DNA of 64,000 nucleotides from Parvimonas sp015257355 (GCF_050262165.1 NZ_CP189844.1); one strand, 5' to 3'; shown: positions 1-8,170, numbered from the stretch's first letter. Numbers and translations: made by a program. The notes: generated from the letters alone by a model not told the origin.

Positions 1-913
1 TAAGACCTTTTACAGCATCTGATGCTTTTTCTAGTAAAGTAATGATAGCACATCTATCATCTCCACCTTTTACGAAATCCAAACAAGCTTCAACTTTAGG
101 AAGCATACTTCCTTTAGCAAATTGACCTTCTGCAATATATTTATTAGCTTCTTCAACAGTGATTTCGTCTAATTCTTTTTGGTCTGGCTTATTAAAGTTA
201 ATACAAACTTTATCAACTGCAGTTAAAATTAAAAGGAAATCAGCATTTAATTCTGATGCAAGTTCAGCACTTGATTTATCTTTATCAATTACTGCATCAA
301 CACCAACTAATCTACCATTTTTATTAACAACAGGTATTCCACCACCACCAACAGTGATAACTGTAAGTCCTGCTTCAACCATTTTACTAATAGCATCAAT
401 TTCAATAATGTGTAATGGTTTTGGTGAAGGAACAACTTTTCTATATCCTCTTCCTGAATCCTCAACGAAAGTAAATCCATTTTCTCTTTCTAATTCTTCA
501 GCTTTTTCTTTTGTGTAGAACATTCCAACTGGCTTAGTTGGATTTTCAAATGCTTTGTCATCTTCAGCAACTTCAACTTGAGTTATAACTGATACAGCAG
601 TTTTATTAATTCCTTTTTCTTTGAATGCTTGACCTAAAGCTTGTTGTAAATGATAACCTATATATCCTTGGCTCATAGCTCCACATTCAACAAGTGGCAT
701 TAAAGGAGTTTTTTCCTTTCCATTTGCTGAATAATCCATAGCTAAATTAATCATTCCTACTTGAGGTCCATTTCCATGTCCGATAATAACATCATTTCCT
801 TCTTTAACTAAATCAGAAATAATATCGGCAGCGATTTTAACTTTTTCTAATTGCTCAAAAGGGGTATTGCCTAAAGCATTACCCCCCAAAGCTACAACTA
901 TTCTTTTTCCCAT
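1..913 (-). CDS. arcC: carbamate kinase, C-terminus cut by window edge
   Basis: Converts carbamoyl phosphate and ADP to ATP, the energy-yielding last step of the arginine deiminase pathway, in the cytoplasm. The protein starts MGKRIVVALGGNALG, the amino acid kinase signature, and has the conserved GHGNGPQVG and CGAMSQGYIGY stretches. About 304 residues are visible, ending ...ASDAVKGL, so only some ten residues of a roughly 310-residue family member lie outside. It starts 10 bases after arcB ends, with GAGGT as ribosome site, so the two are co-transcribed. Assignment is secure. Confidence 0.95.
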   Translation of the reverse strand, partial: MGKRIVVALGGNALGNTPFEQLEKVKIAADIISDLVKEGNDVIIGHGNGPQVGMINLAMDYSANGKEKTPLMPLVECGAMSQGYIGYHLQQALGQAFKEKGINKTAVSVITQVEVAEDDKAFENPTKPVGMFYTKEKAEELERENGFTFVEDSGRGYRKVVPSPKPLHIIEIDAISKMVEAGLTVITVGGGGIPVVNKNGRLVGVDAVIDKDKSSAELASELNADFLLILTAVDKVCINFNKPDQKELDEITVEEANKYIAEGQFAKGSMLPKVEACLDFVKGGDDRCAIITLLEKASDAVKGL

Positions 914-922
914 TTGTACCTC

Positions 923-1915
923 TTACCATAAAGTAGCATACATAATAGCTTTTATTGTATGCATTCTATTTTCAGCTTCATCAAATACAACAGATTGAGG
1001 TCCTTCAATAACTTCATCAGTAACTTCCATTTCAGGAATTCCGAATTTTTCGAAAATTTCTCTACCGATAACAGTTTTTTGATCGTGGAATGAAGGTAAG
1101 CAGTGCATAAAGATAGCAGTTTCTTTAGCATTTGCCATAACTTCTTTGTTTACTTGGTATGGTTTTAATAATTTAATTCTTTCAGCCCAAACTTCGTCTG
1201 GTTCACCCATTGATACCCAAATATCTGTGTAAACTACATCAGCATTTGTAGTAGCTTTTTTAACATCTTCTTCAAAGCTTACTGTACAATGAGTTGCTTT
1301 AGCGATTTCTAGTGCTTTTTCTCTTAATTCTTCTTCTGGCCATAATTCTTTTGGAGCACAAGCAGTGAAGTTTACACCCATTTTAGCACAAGCTATCATT
1401 AGTGAGTTACCCATGTTGTTTCTTGCATCTCCCATATATACAAAGTTTAATCCTCTTAAATATCCGAATTTTTCTTCAATTGTTAAAAGGTCAGCTAACA
1501 TTTGAGTTGGGTGGAATTTGTCTGTTAAACCATTCCATACAGGTACTCCTGCATATTCTCCTAATGTTTGAACTAATTCTTGGCTGAATCCTCTATATTC
1601 AATACCATCATACATTCTTCCTAATACTCTTGCAGTATCTTCAATAGATTCTTTTTTACCCATTTGAGATGAACCTGGATCTAAGTAAGTAACTCCCATA
1701 CCTAGGTCCATACCTGCAACTTCGAAAGAACAACGAGTTCTAGTTGAAGTCTTTTCAAATAATAATACTATATTTTTTCCTTCTAAATAACGGTGAGGAG
1801 TTCCGCTTCTCTTTAAATCTTTGAAATTTCTAGAAAGATCTAAAAGGTAACGAATTTCATCACTTGTAAAGTCTAATAATGTTAGGAAATTTCTTCCTCT
1901 TAAGTTTTTGCTCAT
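923..1915 (-). CDS. arcB: ornithine carbamoyltransferase (catabolic type)
   Basis: Interconverts ornithine plus carbamoyl phosphate and citrulline; next to arcC the likely direction is citrulline breakdown. The 330 residues show the carbamoyl phosphate motif STRTR (about 57-61), HPTQ (about 136), and the ornithine-binding HCLPSFHD (about 270), all intact. The length is normal. An AAAGGAG ribosome site precedes the ATG. It is the first gene of the visible operon; an arginine deiminase gene (arcA) is not in this window. The symbol argF would apply if the role were biosynthetic. Confidence 0.95.
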   Translation of the reverse strand: MSKNLRGRNFLTLLDFTSDEIRYLLDLSRNFKDLKRSGTPHRYLEGKNIVLLFEKTSTRTRCSFEVAGMDLGMGVTYLDPGSSQMGKKESIEDTARVLGRMYDGIEYRGFSQELVQTLGEYAGVPVWNGLTDKFHPTQMLADLLTIEEKFGYLRGLNFVYMGDARNNMGNSLMIACAKMGVNFTACAPKELWPEEELREKALEIAKATHCTVSFEEDVKKATTNADVVYTDIWVSMGEPDEVWAERIKLLKPYQVNKEVMANAKETAIFMHCLPSFHDQKTVIGREIFEKFGIPEMEVTDEVIEGPQSVVFDEAENRMHTIKAIMYATLW

Positions 1916-1940
1916 AACAATTCTCCTTTAAATTATATTT

Positions 1941-1974
1941 GGTACAATAAAAGTACCCATACACTCTTATTATA
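1941..1974 (-). promoter_or_regulatory. probable promoter and leader inverted repeat of arcB-arcC
   Basis: Read on the minus strand, a TATAAT -10 box (1969-1974) lies about 55 bases upstream of the arcB start. The -35 region is weak. Just downstream is an inverted repeat, GGTAC-n7-GTACC (1941-1957), which could be an operator or a short hairpin. I see no clear ArgR box. Confidence 0.5.
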
Positions 1975-2393
1975 CAATATTTACAAAAAAATTCAGGACA
2001 TTTTATTTACCAAAATTTGTATTACTCTTTATTTATTTCTTTGACATTTGATTTGCGTTTTTTTACTTTACAAATTAATACTACGATTTTTATATATTAA
2101 ATCTATAATTATCTAAAAAGATTTACTTTCCACTAAATTCCATAATTTTTTTAGTATGACTTTTAAATATTGCTTAAAATTTATTATTTTAGATATAAAA
2201 TTAAACACTTTATACTTAAGTTGTTTTTATTATTTTTATACTTATTTTTACTCTTTTTATTATTTAATTTGTCCTTTGATTTATTATAATTGTTTAAAAA
2301 TATTAATTTTAAAATTTATTTAATTTATATAATGATTTTTTTTTATAATTTTTATATAAAAAAGACACTTTCTTATAGATAATTTATCATATT
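1975..2393. other. AT-rich intergenic stretch, no gene seen
   Basis: About 420 bases of nearly pure A/T with no open reading frame of note, no RNA gene and no strong hairpin. It separates the arc operon from the left end of the IS30 remnant. Confidence 0.6.
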
Positions 2394-2471
2394 AAGTGCA
2401 ACAAAAAACTCATAGAGAATCTATGTTAAAATATAGGTGACTAAACTAACAATTAACAGTAGGATTACTCT

Positions 2472-2800
2472 ATGGGTTACAAACATATTACCATATTTGA
2501 AAGAAGTTGTATATACCAATTTTTAAATTTAGGAATGAGTATAAGGTAAATAGCAAAAGCAATTAAGAGGTATCCTAGTACAATTTCAAGAGAAATTAAT
2601 AGAAACAAAATTAAAACTAATAATAAAAATTCATCTTTTAAGAGGTATTTTCCAATAGTCGCTCAAAAGAAATATGAAAAAAGAAGAATAGAATATAAAA
2701 GAAATTCTAAATTTGATCACAATTCGATAAAATATATAGAAGCCAAAATATTATAACAATGGTCTCCAGAACAAATATATCAAGGGAGTAGTTTATAAAA
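2472..2800 (+). pseudogene. IS30 transposase, N-terminal fragment with stops
   Basis: Translation from the ATG gives MGYKHITIFERSCIYQFLNL, then an in-frame TAA, then IAKAIKRYPSTISREINRNK. This is the helix-turn-helix region of IS30 transposases (YKHLT..ER, STISREI, then AQKKYEKRR). A second stop falls before QWSPEQIYQGSS. The frame ends near 2800 where unrelated sequence begins. Clearly dead. Confidence 0.85.
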
Positions 2801-2806
2801 TGTTAA

Positions 2807-3155
2807 AACCACATCAACTTCCACTTTGAGCATGATTTTTCACATCTACAAAAGATTATGTCCTGGGACGAGTACTCCTTTACTAAGGGAAAGATGATCT
2901 TTATTGCTCAAGATTTTGAAAAGCTAAATATCATCACTGTTCTTGAGGGCAGAACACAAGCGTTATCCGAAATCACTTTATTAGATACGATAGAGCTATT
3001 CGCTGTCAGGTGAAAATTATTATTATGGATGGGTTTAGTCCTTGAAAATTTTAAAACTAGAATTCTCATTGCTTTGAATACCAAAAAGGAGAGAACCAAT
3101 TTGGTCCTCTCCAGGTTGTAACTTTTTATCAACCCACTACAGTTGATAAAGAGTC
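2807..3155 (+). pseudogene. ISL3-family (IS1167-like) transposase fragment and terminal repeat
   Basis: Reading from 2807 gives FHFEHDFSHLQKIMSWDEYS and then FTKGKMIFIAQDFEKLNI, the catalytic region of streptococcal ISL3-family transposases. After EGRTQA the frame shifts, and the match continues as VIRNHFIRYDRAIRCQVKII before ending. The sequence at 3130-3155 (complement GACTCTTTATCAACTG..) resembles the terminal inverted repeat I recall for IS1167-type elements, so it marks the old right end of that IS. Only an internal fragment and one end survive. Confidence 0.75.
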
Positions 3156-3163
3156 TTTTTTTC

Positions 3164-3676
3164 TTATTTAATCTTGAAAAATTGAGCAATAGCCACAATA
3201 CCTTGATAAATAAAGACAAAGGCAATGTTGTAACTAATGAATATACTAGTCATCAATGGGTGTCCCATCATGATTAAACCTACTACGATTCCTAAAATCC
3301 CCATCCAAACTAGAGGATTACCTACCGATTTATCAATCTTACGAACCTCGAAACCAACGATAGTTTTTGTAATACCATTTGTTAAGGCCCAGATAGAAAT
3401 GATAAATGGTACAAAAAATACCATTTCAATAAAGCTACCTGAGAACAAAGTAAGAGCGAGGATAAGGGTAACAATTCCCCCAAATAAATTCCAGCCATGC
3501 TTTTCTTCTGATTTGAAGTATTGTACAATCTCAGAAATCCCTTGAACTACAAATACAAGCGCAAACAAGAAAGTCATGGAAGCCAAGCTAACAGCAGGAT
3601 ATGCAATCATATTAAAACCTGTCAAAACTGCAAAAATACCCGCGATTAATAACAACCATTTCCAATTTTTCGACAT
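3164..3676 (-). CDS. DUF308 / HdeD-family membrane protein
   Basis: A 170-residue integral membrane protein with six hydrophobic segments arranged as a repeat of paired helices, starting MSKNWKWLLLIAGIFAVLTG. This is the layout of the HdeD/DUF308 family, whose members are linked to acid or envelope stress but are poorly characterised. Its ATG overlaps the TetR stop codon (TAATG at 3674-3678), so it is translationally coupled to and probably controlled by that regulator. Base composition is visibly more GC-rich than the surroundings, and it sits beside a streptococcal-type ISL3 fragment, indicating transfer. Confidence 0.8.
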   Translation of the reverse strand: MSKNWKWLLLIAGIFAVLTGFNMIAYPAVSLASMTFLFALVFVVQGISEIVQYFKSEEKHGWNLFGGIVTLILALTLFSGSFIEMVFFVPFIISIWALTNGITKTIVGFEVRKIDKSVGNPLVWMGILGIVVGLIMMGHPLMTSIFISYNIAFVFIYQGIVAIAQFFKIK

Positions 3677-4302
3677 TATTTTTCTCCTTTCTTAGAGGAC
3701 TCTTCCTCTAGTATTCCATAAATCATCATATCCAGTACTTGTGATAATTGACGTTCATATCCTGAAACCAAGTCAGGCAAACTGCTATCTGACGAAACAG
3801 TTAAATAATAGGAGCGAAACATATCCTGAATCAATCGCAGATAGGCCATAGCTCGCTTCTCATCAATATGCTCTTTCAGTTTGGATTCTGATATAAGTTT
3901 TTGACAAACTTGTTCATTCAAGTCCAAAAAGATAGCTTTCTGGGGTGCTATGTCTGCTTCCAATTCTTCTGGTGTCGCAATCATTGCCTCAAAGAAAATG
4001 TGGCTATGTTCTGGGTATTGCTGATAAAATTGGTGACGTCTTTCCATATAATCAGCTAAAGAGGACACTTGACCATCCACCCCTAGAAACACTGCCAAAG
4101 CTTTCTCAAAACTCTCTTGAATACAAGTTAGATAGAGGTCTGATTTCCCTGAAAAATTATGATACAAAACTCCTTTGGAAATACCATCCACTTTACAAAG
4201 TTCATTGATTACAAAACCTTGATAGCCTTTTGTAGCAAATTCAACCAAAGCAGCTGTAATGATTTTCTCTCTTCGTAGTCTTGTTTTTTCTTCTTTTTTC
4301 AT
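3676..4302 (-). CDS. TetR-family transcriptional regulator
   Basis: A 208-residue repressor-type protein. Residues 10-60 form the TetR helix-turn-helix (EKIITAALVEFATKGYQGF, then GISKGVLYHNFSGKSDLY), where TetR proteins place the recognition helix; the rest is the variable ligand-binding part. AGAGGTG precedes the ATG. It is the first gene of a two-gene unit with the DUF308 membrane protein. Richer codon use than the neighbours and the surrounding IS debris point to acquisition, probably from a Streptococcus. The ligand is unknown. Confidence 0.88.
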   Translation of the reverse strand: MKKEEKTRLRREKIITAALVEFATKGYQGFVINELCKVDGISKGVLYHNFSGKSDLYLTCIQESFEKALAVFLGVDGQVSSLADYMERRHQFYQQYPEHSHIFFEAMIATPEELEADIAPQKAIFLDLNEQVCQKLISESKLKEHIDEKRAMAYLRLIQDMFRSYYLTVSSDSSLPDLVSGYERQLSQVLDMMIYGILEEESSKKGEK

Positions 4303-4324
4303 GTGTTCACCTCTACAATTGTTA

Positions 4325-4372
4325 ATTATATACCCTTTAGTCTAAAATATTAATCAACTTTCTCAAAAATTT
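4325..4372 (-). promoter_or_regulatory. promoter and likely operator of the TetR-DUF308 unit
   Basis: On the minus strand a perfect TATAAT (4325-4330) lies some 20 bases before the TetR start. Just upstream is TTTAGTCTAAA (4336-4346), an 11-base palindrome placed between the -10 box and possible -35 boxes. That is where TetR-family repressors commonly bind, so autoregulation is likely. Operator function is inferred from position and symmetry only. Confidence 0.6.
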
Positions 4373-4389
4373 ATCAAAATGTAAGAAAA

Positions 4390-4504
4390 CAACTTACGAT
4401 GATAACGCTAGTGGTGGCTTTTCAATGGATAAACTTGTTGTTCTAGTGACACCGAAATAAACTTGAACTTCTTTTCCAAAAACGTTAAACTTCTGTTCTT
4501 CTAT
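4390..4504 (+). other. foreign tail between TetR promoter and IS30 remnant
   Basis: A short open stretch reads KKTTYDDNASGGFSMDKLVV followed by LVTPK and a stop at about 4460. It looks like the last residues of an unidentified protein that came with the transferred block. No start codon is present. The junction with IS30 lies near 4505. Confidence 0.35.
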
Positions 4505-4993
4505 CTTTAAAGAATAGATTATGGGCATTGGGAAGGAGACACAGTAGAATCTGTAAGATTTGACCTCAAGAGAAAAAGTAAATATTGTTTTTTTACATTA
4601 GTAGAAAGAAAATCAAGATATTGTAAGGTCATTTTACTACCAGATAGAACAGAAAAGAATGTTACAAGAGCGGTTATAGATGCTTTAGGAGATTTACCAA
4701 AAGAAATGGTAAAAACAATAACCTTTGATAGAGGAAAAGAATTTTCAGGATACTTGAAAATAGAAGAAAAATTAGAATGTAAAACATATTTTTGTGATCC
4801 ATATTGTGCTTGGCAAAAAGGAACAAATGAAAATACAAATGGACTTCTAAGAGAATATTATCCAAAGGGGATGGATTTATCTCAAGTGAATGAAGAAGAA
4901 TTAGAGTTAGTACAATCAAGGCTTAATAATAGACCTAGAAAATGTATAAATTTTAAAACACCTAACAAAGAATTGTTTGGAAACTTATATTAA
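4505..4993 (+). pseudogene. IS30 transposase, C-terminal fragment (DDE domain)
   Basis: Reading from about 4508 gives DYGHWEGDTVES (first catalytic Asp), TFDRGKEFSG (second Asp) and NENTNGLLREYYPKG (catalytic Glu), ending NRPRKCINFKTPNKELFGNL. This is the IS30 catalytic core, open over about 160 residues but with no start and no DNA-binding domain, which lies 1.7 kb upstream. The inverted repeat follows directly. Confidence 0.88.
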
Positions 4994-5103
4994 ATGTTGC
5001 ACTTGACTTAACAATTTACCAGTAGAAAAATCTTTACATATAAAAGATTATGATTTATACTTATAATATAGTCATTAATTTAGTAAACTTTTTAGGAGAA
5101 ATT

Positions 5104-6363
5104 ATGAATAAACAAATTGGAATAGAGATACAAAACAAAGCTAATTCGTATATAAACGAAGAGAGTATGTATAGTATTGATAGAGAAATTATTACATCCC
5201 CCACAAAAGGACTTTTTCATCAATCAGCAAGATTTTTACTTATAAAAAAAGGTTCTGCTAAGATTAGAATACAAAATAATATATATGAAATAAAAGATAG
5301 AACTCTAGTTTGTATTTTACCTTGGGAATATACAGAAGTTGTAGAAGTATCAAAAACTATGCAGTATTTTATTCTTAAATATAACTTCGATAGTGCTAAT
5401 AAAATAATAAAGTCATTTTATAATGTCGATGCAGAAAATTTAAGTTTAATAAACTCATTTTATGATAATCCCGTTATTCACTGTAATTCTGAACAATTCA
5501 AATATTTTTCTAATGTTTTTGATATGTTAAGAGAAGAACTGGGAGAGGACTCATCATTATATAATAAAAATGAAAATCCTATATCTTCTGCTTATGTACT
5601 AAATAAAATAATCGACTTAATTATAACTTACAGAAGATTGCAAGACGAAGAGGATAATAACAAGAAGAGAAAAGTAGATGAAAGTTTTGATAAAATTAAT
5701 ATATTTAGATACATCCACGCTCATTTAAGTGAAAAATTAACAATTTCATCAATTTCCAAACTATTTTTCATGAGTGAGTCTACAATAAATAGATATGTAA
5801 AAGAAACAACAGGTCTTTCTTTTAATAATCTAATAAATGAGATGAGAATCGGAAAAACGATGGATATGCTACTATATACAGATTTAGATATTGAAGAAAT
5901 CGCTGAAATAACAGGATTTTCCGACCGTTCTCACCTATCAAAAGTATTTACAGCAAGAACAGGACAAAATCCAAATAAATATAGACAGACTTTCAACAAA
6001 GTTTCTCAAATCTGTCAAATTGAAAATATAAGAAAATTTTACAGAATATTAAATTTTGTAGTCAAAAATTCTAGCGAAGACATTGAAATTGAAAGTATAT
6101 GTAAGGACTTTTCAATATCAATTACAGAAGTTAATAGACTATTTATATATTATGTAGAAAAGAACTTTAAAAACTTTTTAAATTTTGTAAGAATAAACAA
6201 ATCAACAAAATTATTATTAAAAACAGACATGCAAATAACTGATATTGCATTTGAAGTCGGATATAACACAGTTAAAACATTTAATAGAAATTTCCTAAAA
6301 TATCAAAAGATGTTACCAACTGAATTTAGAAAAAACTTAAAATTACAAGATAAAGAAATATAA
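5104..6363 (+). CDS. AraC-type regulator with cupin domain and two DNA-binding domains
   Basis: A 419-residue cytoplasmic regulator. I start it at MNKQIGIEI (5104), which has TAGGAGA in place; an upstream ATG at 5050 lacks a ribosome site. Residues 30-110 look like a cupin-type sensing domain. Residues about 195-295 form one AraC DNA-binding domain (LTISSISKLFFMSESTINRY, then IAEITGFSDRSHLSKVF). Residues about 315-415 form a second, more divergent one (IESICKDFSISITEVNRLF, then IAFEVGYNTVKTFNRNFLKY). Most AraC proteins carry one such pair, so the tandem is unusual. Target genes are not evident. A terminator follows. Confidence 0.85.
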   Translation: MNKQIGIEIQNKANSYINEESMYSIDREIITSPTKGLFHQSARFLLIKKGSAKIRIQNNIYEIKDRTLVCILPWEYTEVVEVSKTMQYFILKYNFDSANKIIKSFYNVDAENLSLINSFYDNPVIHCNSEQFKYFSNVFDMLREELGEDSSLYNKNENPISSAYVLNKIIDLIITYRRLQDEEDNNKKRKVDESFDKINIFRYIHAHLSEKLTISSISKLFFMSESTINRYVKETTGLSFNNLINEMRIGKTMDMLLYTDLDIEEIAEITGFSDRSHLSKVFTARTGQNPNKYRQTFNKVSQICQIENIRKFYRILNFVVKNSSEDIEIESICKDFSISITEVNRLFIYYVEKNFKNFLNFVRINKSTKLLLKTDMQITDIAFEVGYNTVKTFNRNFLKYQKMLPTEFRKNLKLQDKEI

Positions 6364-6364
6364 T

Positions 6365-6393
6365 AAAAGCTGTTGAACAATTCAACAGCTTTT
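6365..6393 (+). terminator. terminator after the AraC-type gene
   Basis: A 13-base-pair perfect stem (AAAAGCTGTTGAA / TTCAACAGCTTTT) with a 3-base loop, starting just after the stop codon. It is followed directly by the 67-bp palindromic repeat. Confidence 0.85.
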
Positions 6394-6396
6394 ATT

Positions 6397-6463
6397 ATTG
6401 TGAAACAACAAGGTTTCCGGGAACCCACCCGATGCGAAGCATCGTGGAAGGGTGGGGTTCTTA
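6397..6463. repeat. 67-bp palindromic repeat, copy 1
   Basis: It begins ATTGTGAAACAACAAGG and contains the nested inverted repeat GAACCCACCC...GGGTGGGGTTC around an inner hairpin CGATGC-GAA-GCATCG. A second copy of the same length lies at 21860-21926, with only three or four differences. Both follow a terminator hairpin at the same distance. Confidence 0.85.
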
Positions 6464-6637
6464 CTTTTCAACAGAATAATAACATCTTTTTGGAGAAATA
6501 ACTTTTTCTTCTGTCTTTAGTTTTTTTAAAACTTTATCTACTTCAGTCTTATCTACTCCTAATTTTTCGGAAATTTCTCCACTTTTAAGAGGCTCTGAAG
6601 ATTTTAGTAAATCAATAATTTTTTCATTTAATTCCAT
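6461..6637 (-). CDS. 58-residue winged-helix-like small protein
   Basis: Reads MELNEKIIDLLKSSEPLKSG and then EISEKLGVDKTEVDKVLKKL, ending KRCYYSVEK. The pattern of helix, helix-turn-helix and strand-like tail matches a minimal winged-helix DNA-binding domain with nothing added. A strong ribosome site (AAAAGGAGGG) sits 6 bases before the ATG. It converges with the AraC-type gene, and its stop overlaps the 67-bp repeat. Specific function is unknown; it could also bind nucleic acid without being a regulator. Confidence 0.75.
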   Translation of the reverse strand: MELNEKIIDLLKSSEPLKSGEISEKLGVDKTEVDKVLKKLKTEEKVISPKRCYYSVEK

Positions 6638-6699
6638 TATTATCCCTCCTTTTACTTGATATTAATATTATACCAAAAATCCCCCACTTAAAAATAGAC

Positions 6700-6814
6700 A
6701 AAAAAAATCCTGCACTCGCAGGAATAATAGCAATCCGTAACAGATTTCTCGAATTACAGATCTGGTGCCCAGAGGCGGAATCGAACCACCGACACGAGGA
6801 TTTTCAGTCCTCTG
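6700..6814. repeat. 115-bp direct repeat, copy 1 (tRNA-Phe 3' half plus terminator)
   Basis: Identical, base for base, to 7027-7141. It includes the tRNA operon terminator (stem CCTGC/GCAGG at 6709-6722) and the 3' half of tRNA-Phe up to the anticodon arm. The copies start 327 bases apart. Confidence 0.92.
6709..6722 (-). terminator. distal terminator of the tRNA operon
   Basis: Minus-strand hairpin CCTGC-GAGT-GCAGG followed by a run of T. A duplicate at 7036-7049 follows the intact tRNA-Phe. Confidence 0.75.
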
Positions 6815-7002
6815 ACTCTTTCAGATGATAATTATTTATTAACTATTCAATTTTATTTACTTTTTAAGATTTTCATTATTTTATTTTTTCATAACTCATC
6901 TTTTCGTACTTTGTACTAGACTAAGATATTAACACAAAATATCTTCGACTTCTTCTCGATATTTTGGTTACTCTCTTATACCGACTTTTCGCTATCTGGG
7001 CC
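6766..7002 (-). pseudogene. second tRNA-Phe gene, split by an insertion
   Basis: The 5' acceptor part (GCCCAGATAGC, 6991-7001) and a D-arm remnant lie upstream of about 155 unrelated AT-rich bases (6815-6970). Then comes the complete anticodon arm, T arm, acceptor 3' strand and CCA (6763-6814). The insertion is flanked by ACTCT on both sides, which could be a target duplication, and the D arm is further altered. It cannot fold as a normal tRNA unless the insert is removed. I rate it a broken duplicate. Confidence 0.75.
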
Positions 7003-7026
7003 TAATATAATCTTCTAAAAATGAGT

Positions 7027-7166
<140 letters not shown>

Positions 7167-7202
7167 TATTATTTTTTTTACTTTGTAATACTATGTAAAT
7201 GG

Positions 7203-7273
7203 CAGGGGTAGAAGGAATCGAACCCTCATCAGCGGTTTTGGAGACCGACATTCTACCGTTGAACTATACCCCT
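7203..7273 (-). tRNA. tRNA-Trp (CCA)
   Basis: Acceptor AGGGGTA/TACCCCT, anticodon loop CTCCAAA, T arm GAGGGTTCGATTCCTTC, encoded CCA. The outermost anticodon stem pair looks mismatched. Confidence 0.93.
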
Positions 7274-7348
7274 ACAATATCAATCCTTTATTATAGCTCT
7301 ATAAAATAAGAGATATTTCTAAAAAAGAAATATCTGCAGATAATTTGG

Positions 7349-7422
7349 TGGGCCTTCAGGGACTTGAACCCGGGACCTACCGGTTATGAGCCGGGCGCTC
7401 TAACCAACTGAGCTAAAGGCCC
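7349..7422 (-). tRNA. tRNA with CAT anticodon (Met, or Ile2 if modified)
   Basis: Acceptor GGGCCTT/AAGGCCC, anticodon loop CTCATAA, encoded CCA. The overall sequence resembles Firmicute tRNA-Ile2 at least as much as elongator Met. Identity depends on the lysidine modification and cannot be fixed from sequence alone. Confidence 0.9.
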
Positions 7423-7432
7423 AAATTATTGG

Positions 7433-7520
7433 CGGAGAAAGAGGGATTTGAACCCTCGCATCCCGTAAAGGATCTACTCCCTTAGCAGGGGAGCCTCTTC
7501 AGCCACTTGAGTATTTCTCC
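7433..7520 (-). tRNA. tRNA-Ser (GCT)
   Basis: Acceptor GGAGAAA/TTTCTCC, anticodon loop CTGCTAA, long variable arm typical of serine tRNAs, encoded CCA. Confidence 0.95.
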
Positions 7521-7527
7521 ATTGTGG

Positions 7528-7613
7528 CGGAGAGGGTGGGATTCGAACCCACGTGGGCGTGAACCCAAACGGTTTTCAAGACCGCCTCGTTATGACCACT
7601 TCGATACCTCTCC
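7528..7613 (-). tRNA. tRNA-Ser (TGA)
   Basis: Acceptor GGAGAGG/CCTCTCC, anticodon loop CTTGAAA, long variable arm, encoded CCA. Eight bases upstream of tRNA-Ser (GCT) in transcription order. Confidence 0.95.
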
Positions 7614-7621
7614 ATGAATGG

Positions 7622-7694
7622 TGATCCATCGGGGATTCGAACCCCGGACACCCTGATTAAAAGTCAGGTGCTCTACCGGCTGAGCTAATGAATC
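7622..7694 (-). tRNA. tRNA-Lys (TTT)
   Basis: Acceptor GATTCAT/ATGGATC with one G-T pair, anticodon loop CTTTTAA, encoded CCA. Confidence 0.95.
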
Positions 7695-7704
7695 ATAAAA
7701 TTGG

Positions 7705-7778
7705 CTGGGGTAGCAGGACTCGAACCTGCGGAATGCTAGAGTCAAAGTCTAGTGCCTTACCGACTTGGCTATACCCCA
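7705..7778 (-). tRNA. tRNA-Gln (TTG)
   Basis: Acceptor TGGGGTA/TACCCCA, anticodon loop CTTTGAC, encoded CCA. Confidence 0.95.
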
Positions 7779-7786
7779 AAGGTTGG

Positions 7787-7860
<74 letters not shown>

Positions 7861-7867
7861 AAAATGG

Positions 7868-7938
7868 AGCGGGTGAAGGGAATCGAACCCTCGCAACCAG
7901 CTTGGAAGGCTGGGGCTCTACCACTGAGCTACACCCGC
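7868..7938 (-). tRNA. tRNA-Gly (TCC)
   Basis: Acceptor GCGGGTG/CACCCGC, anticodon loop CTTCCAA, short D arm typical of Gly, encoded CCA. Confidence 0.95.
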
Positions 7939-7980
7939 ATATAATCTCAAACTTTATGGTCTTAACAAAAATTAAATTGG

Positions 7981-8062
7981 TGGAGGAGAGTGGATTCGAA
8001 CCACTGAAAGCGCAGCTAACGGATTTACAGTCCGTCCCCTTTGGCCACTCGGGAACTCCTCC
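7981..8062 (-). tRNA. tRNA-Tyr (GTA)
   Basis: Acceptor GGAGGAG/CTCCTCC, anticodon loop CTGTAAA, long variable arm, encoded CCA. It is the likely partner of the tyrS T-box at 33020-33150. Confidence 0.95.
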
Positions 8063-8087
8063 ATATAACCTACATAAAGTAGATTGG

Positions 8088-8160
<73 letters not shown>

Positions 8161-8170
8161 ATATTAGTGG

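Larger units (their letters stand above)
2394..5004 (+). mobile_element. IS30-family element, decayed and interrupted
   Basis: The ends are a matching inverted repeat: AAGTGCAACA at 2394-2403 and its complement TGTTGCACTT at 4995-5004. Between them the transposase is in two pieces (2472-2800 and about 4505-4993) separated by some 1.7 kb of foreign DNA. An intact IS30 element would be about 1.1 kb. Part of the transposase middle is missing, so the insertion came with a deletion, and the element cannot move by itself. Confidence 0.8.

Noticed and set aside
159..518. Plus-strand open frame of 119 codons
   Set aside because: It lies antisense to arcC, which has clear family motifs; no ribosome site.
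2908..3225. Minus-strand frame of 105 codons
   Set aside because: It spans the ISL3 remnant on the opposite strand and overlaps the DUF308 gene; the plus-strand transposase match explains the sequence.
6766..7002. Intron or tmRNA explanation for the split tRNA-Phe
   Set aside because: The insert is too short and AT-rich for a self-splicing intron, lies outside the anticodon loop, and lacks tmRNA features (Ala-type acceptor, tag frame).
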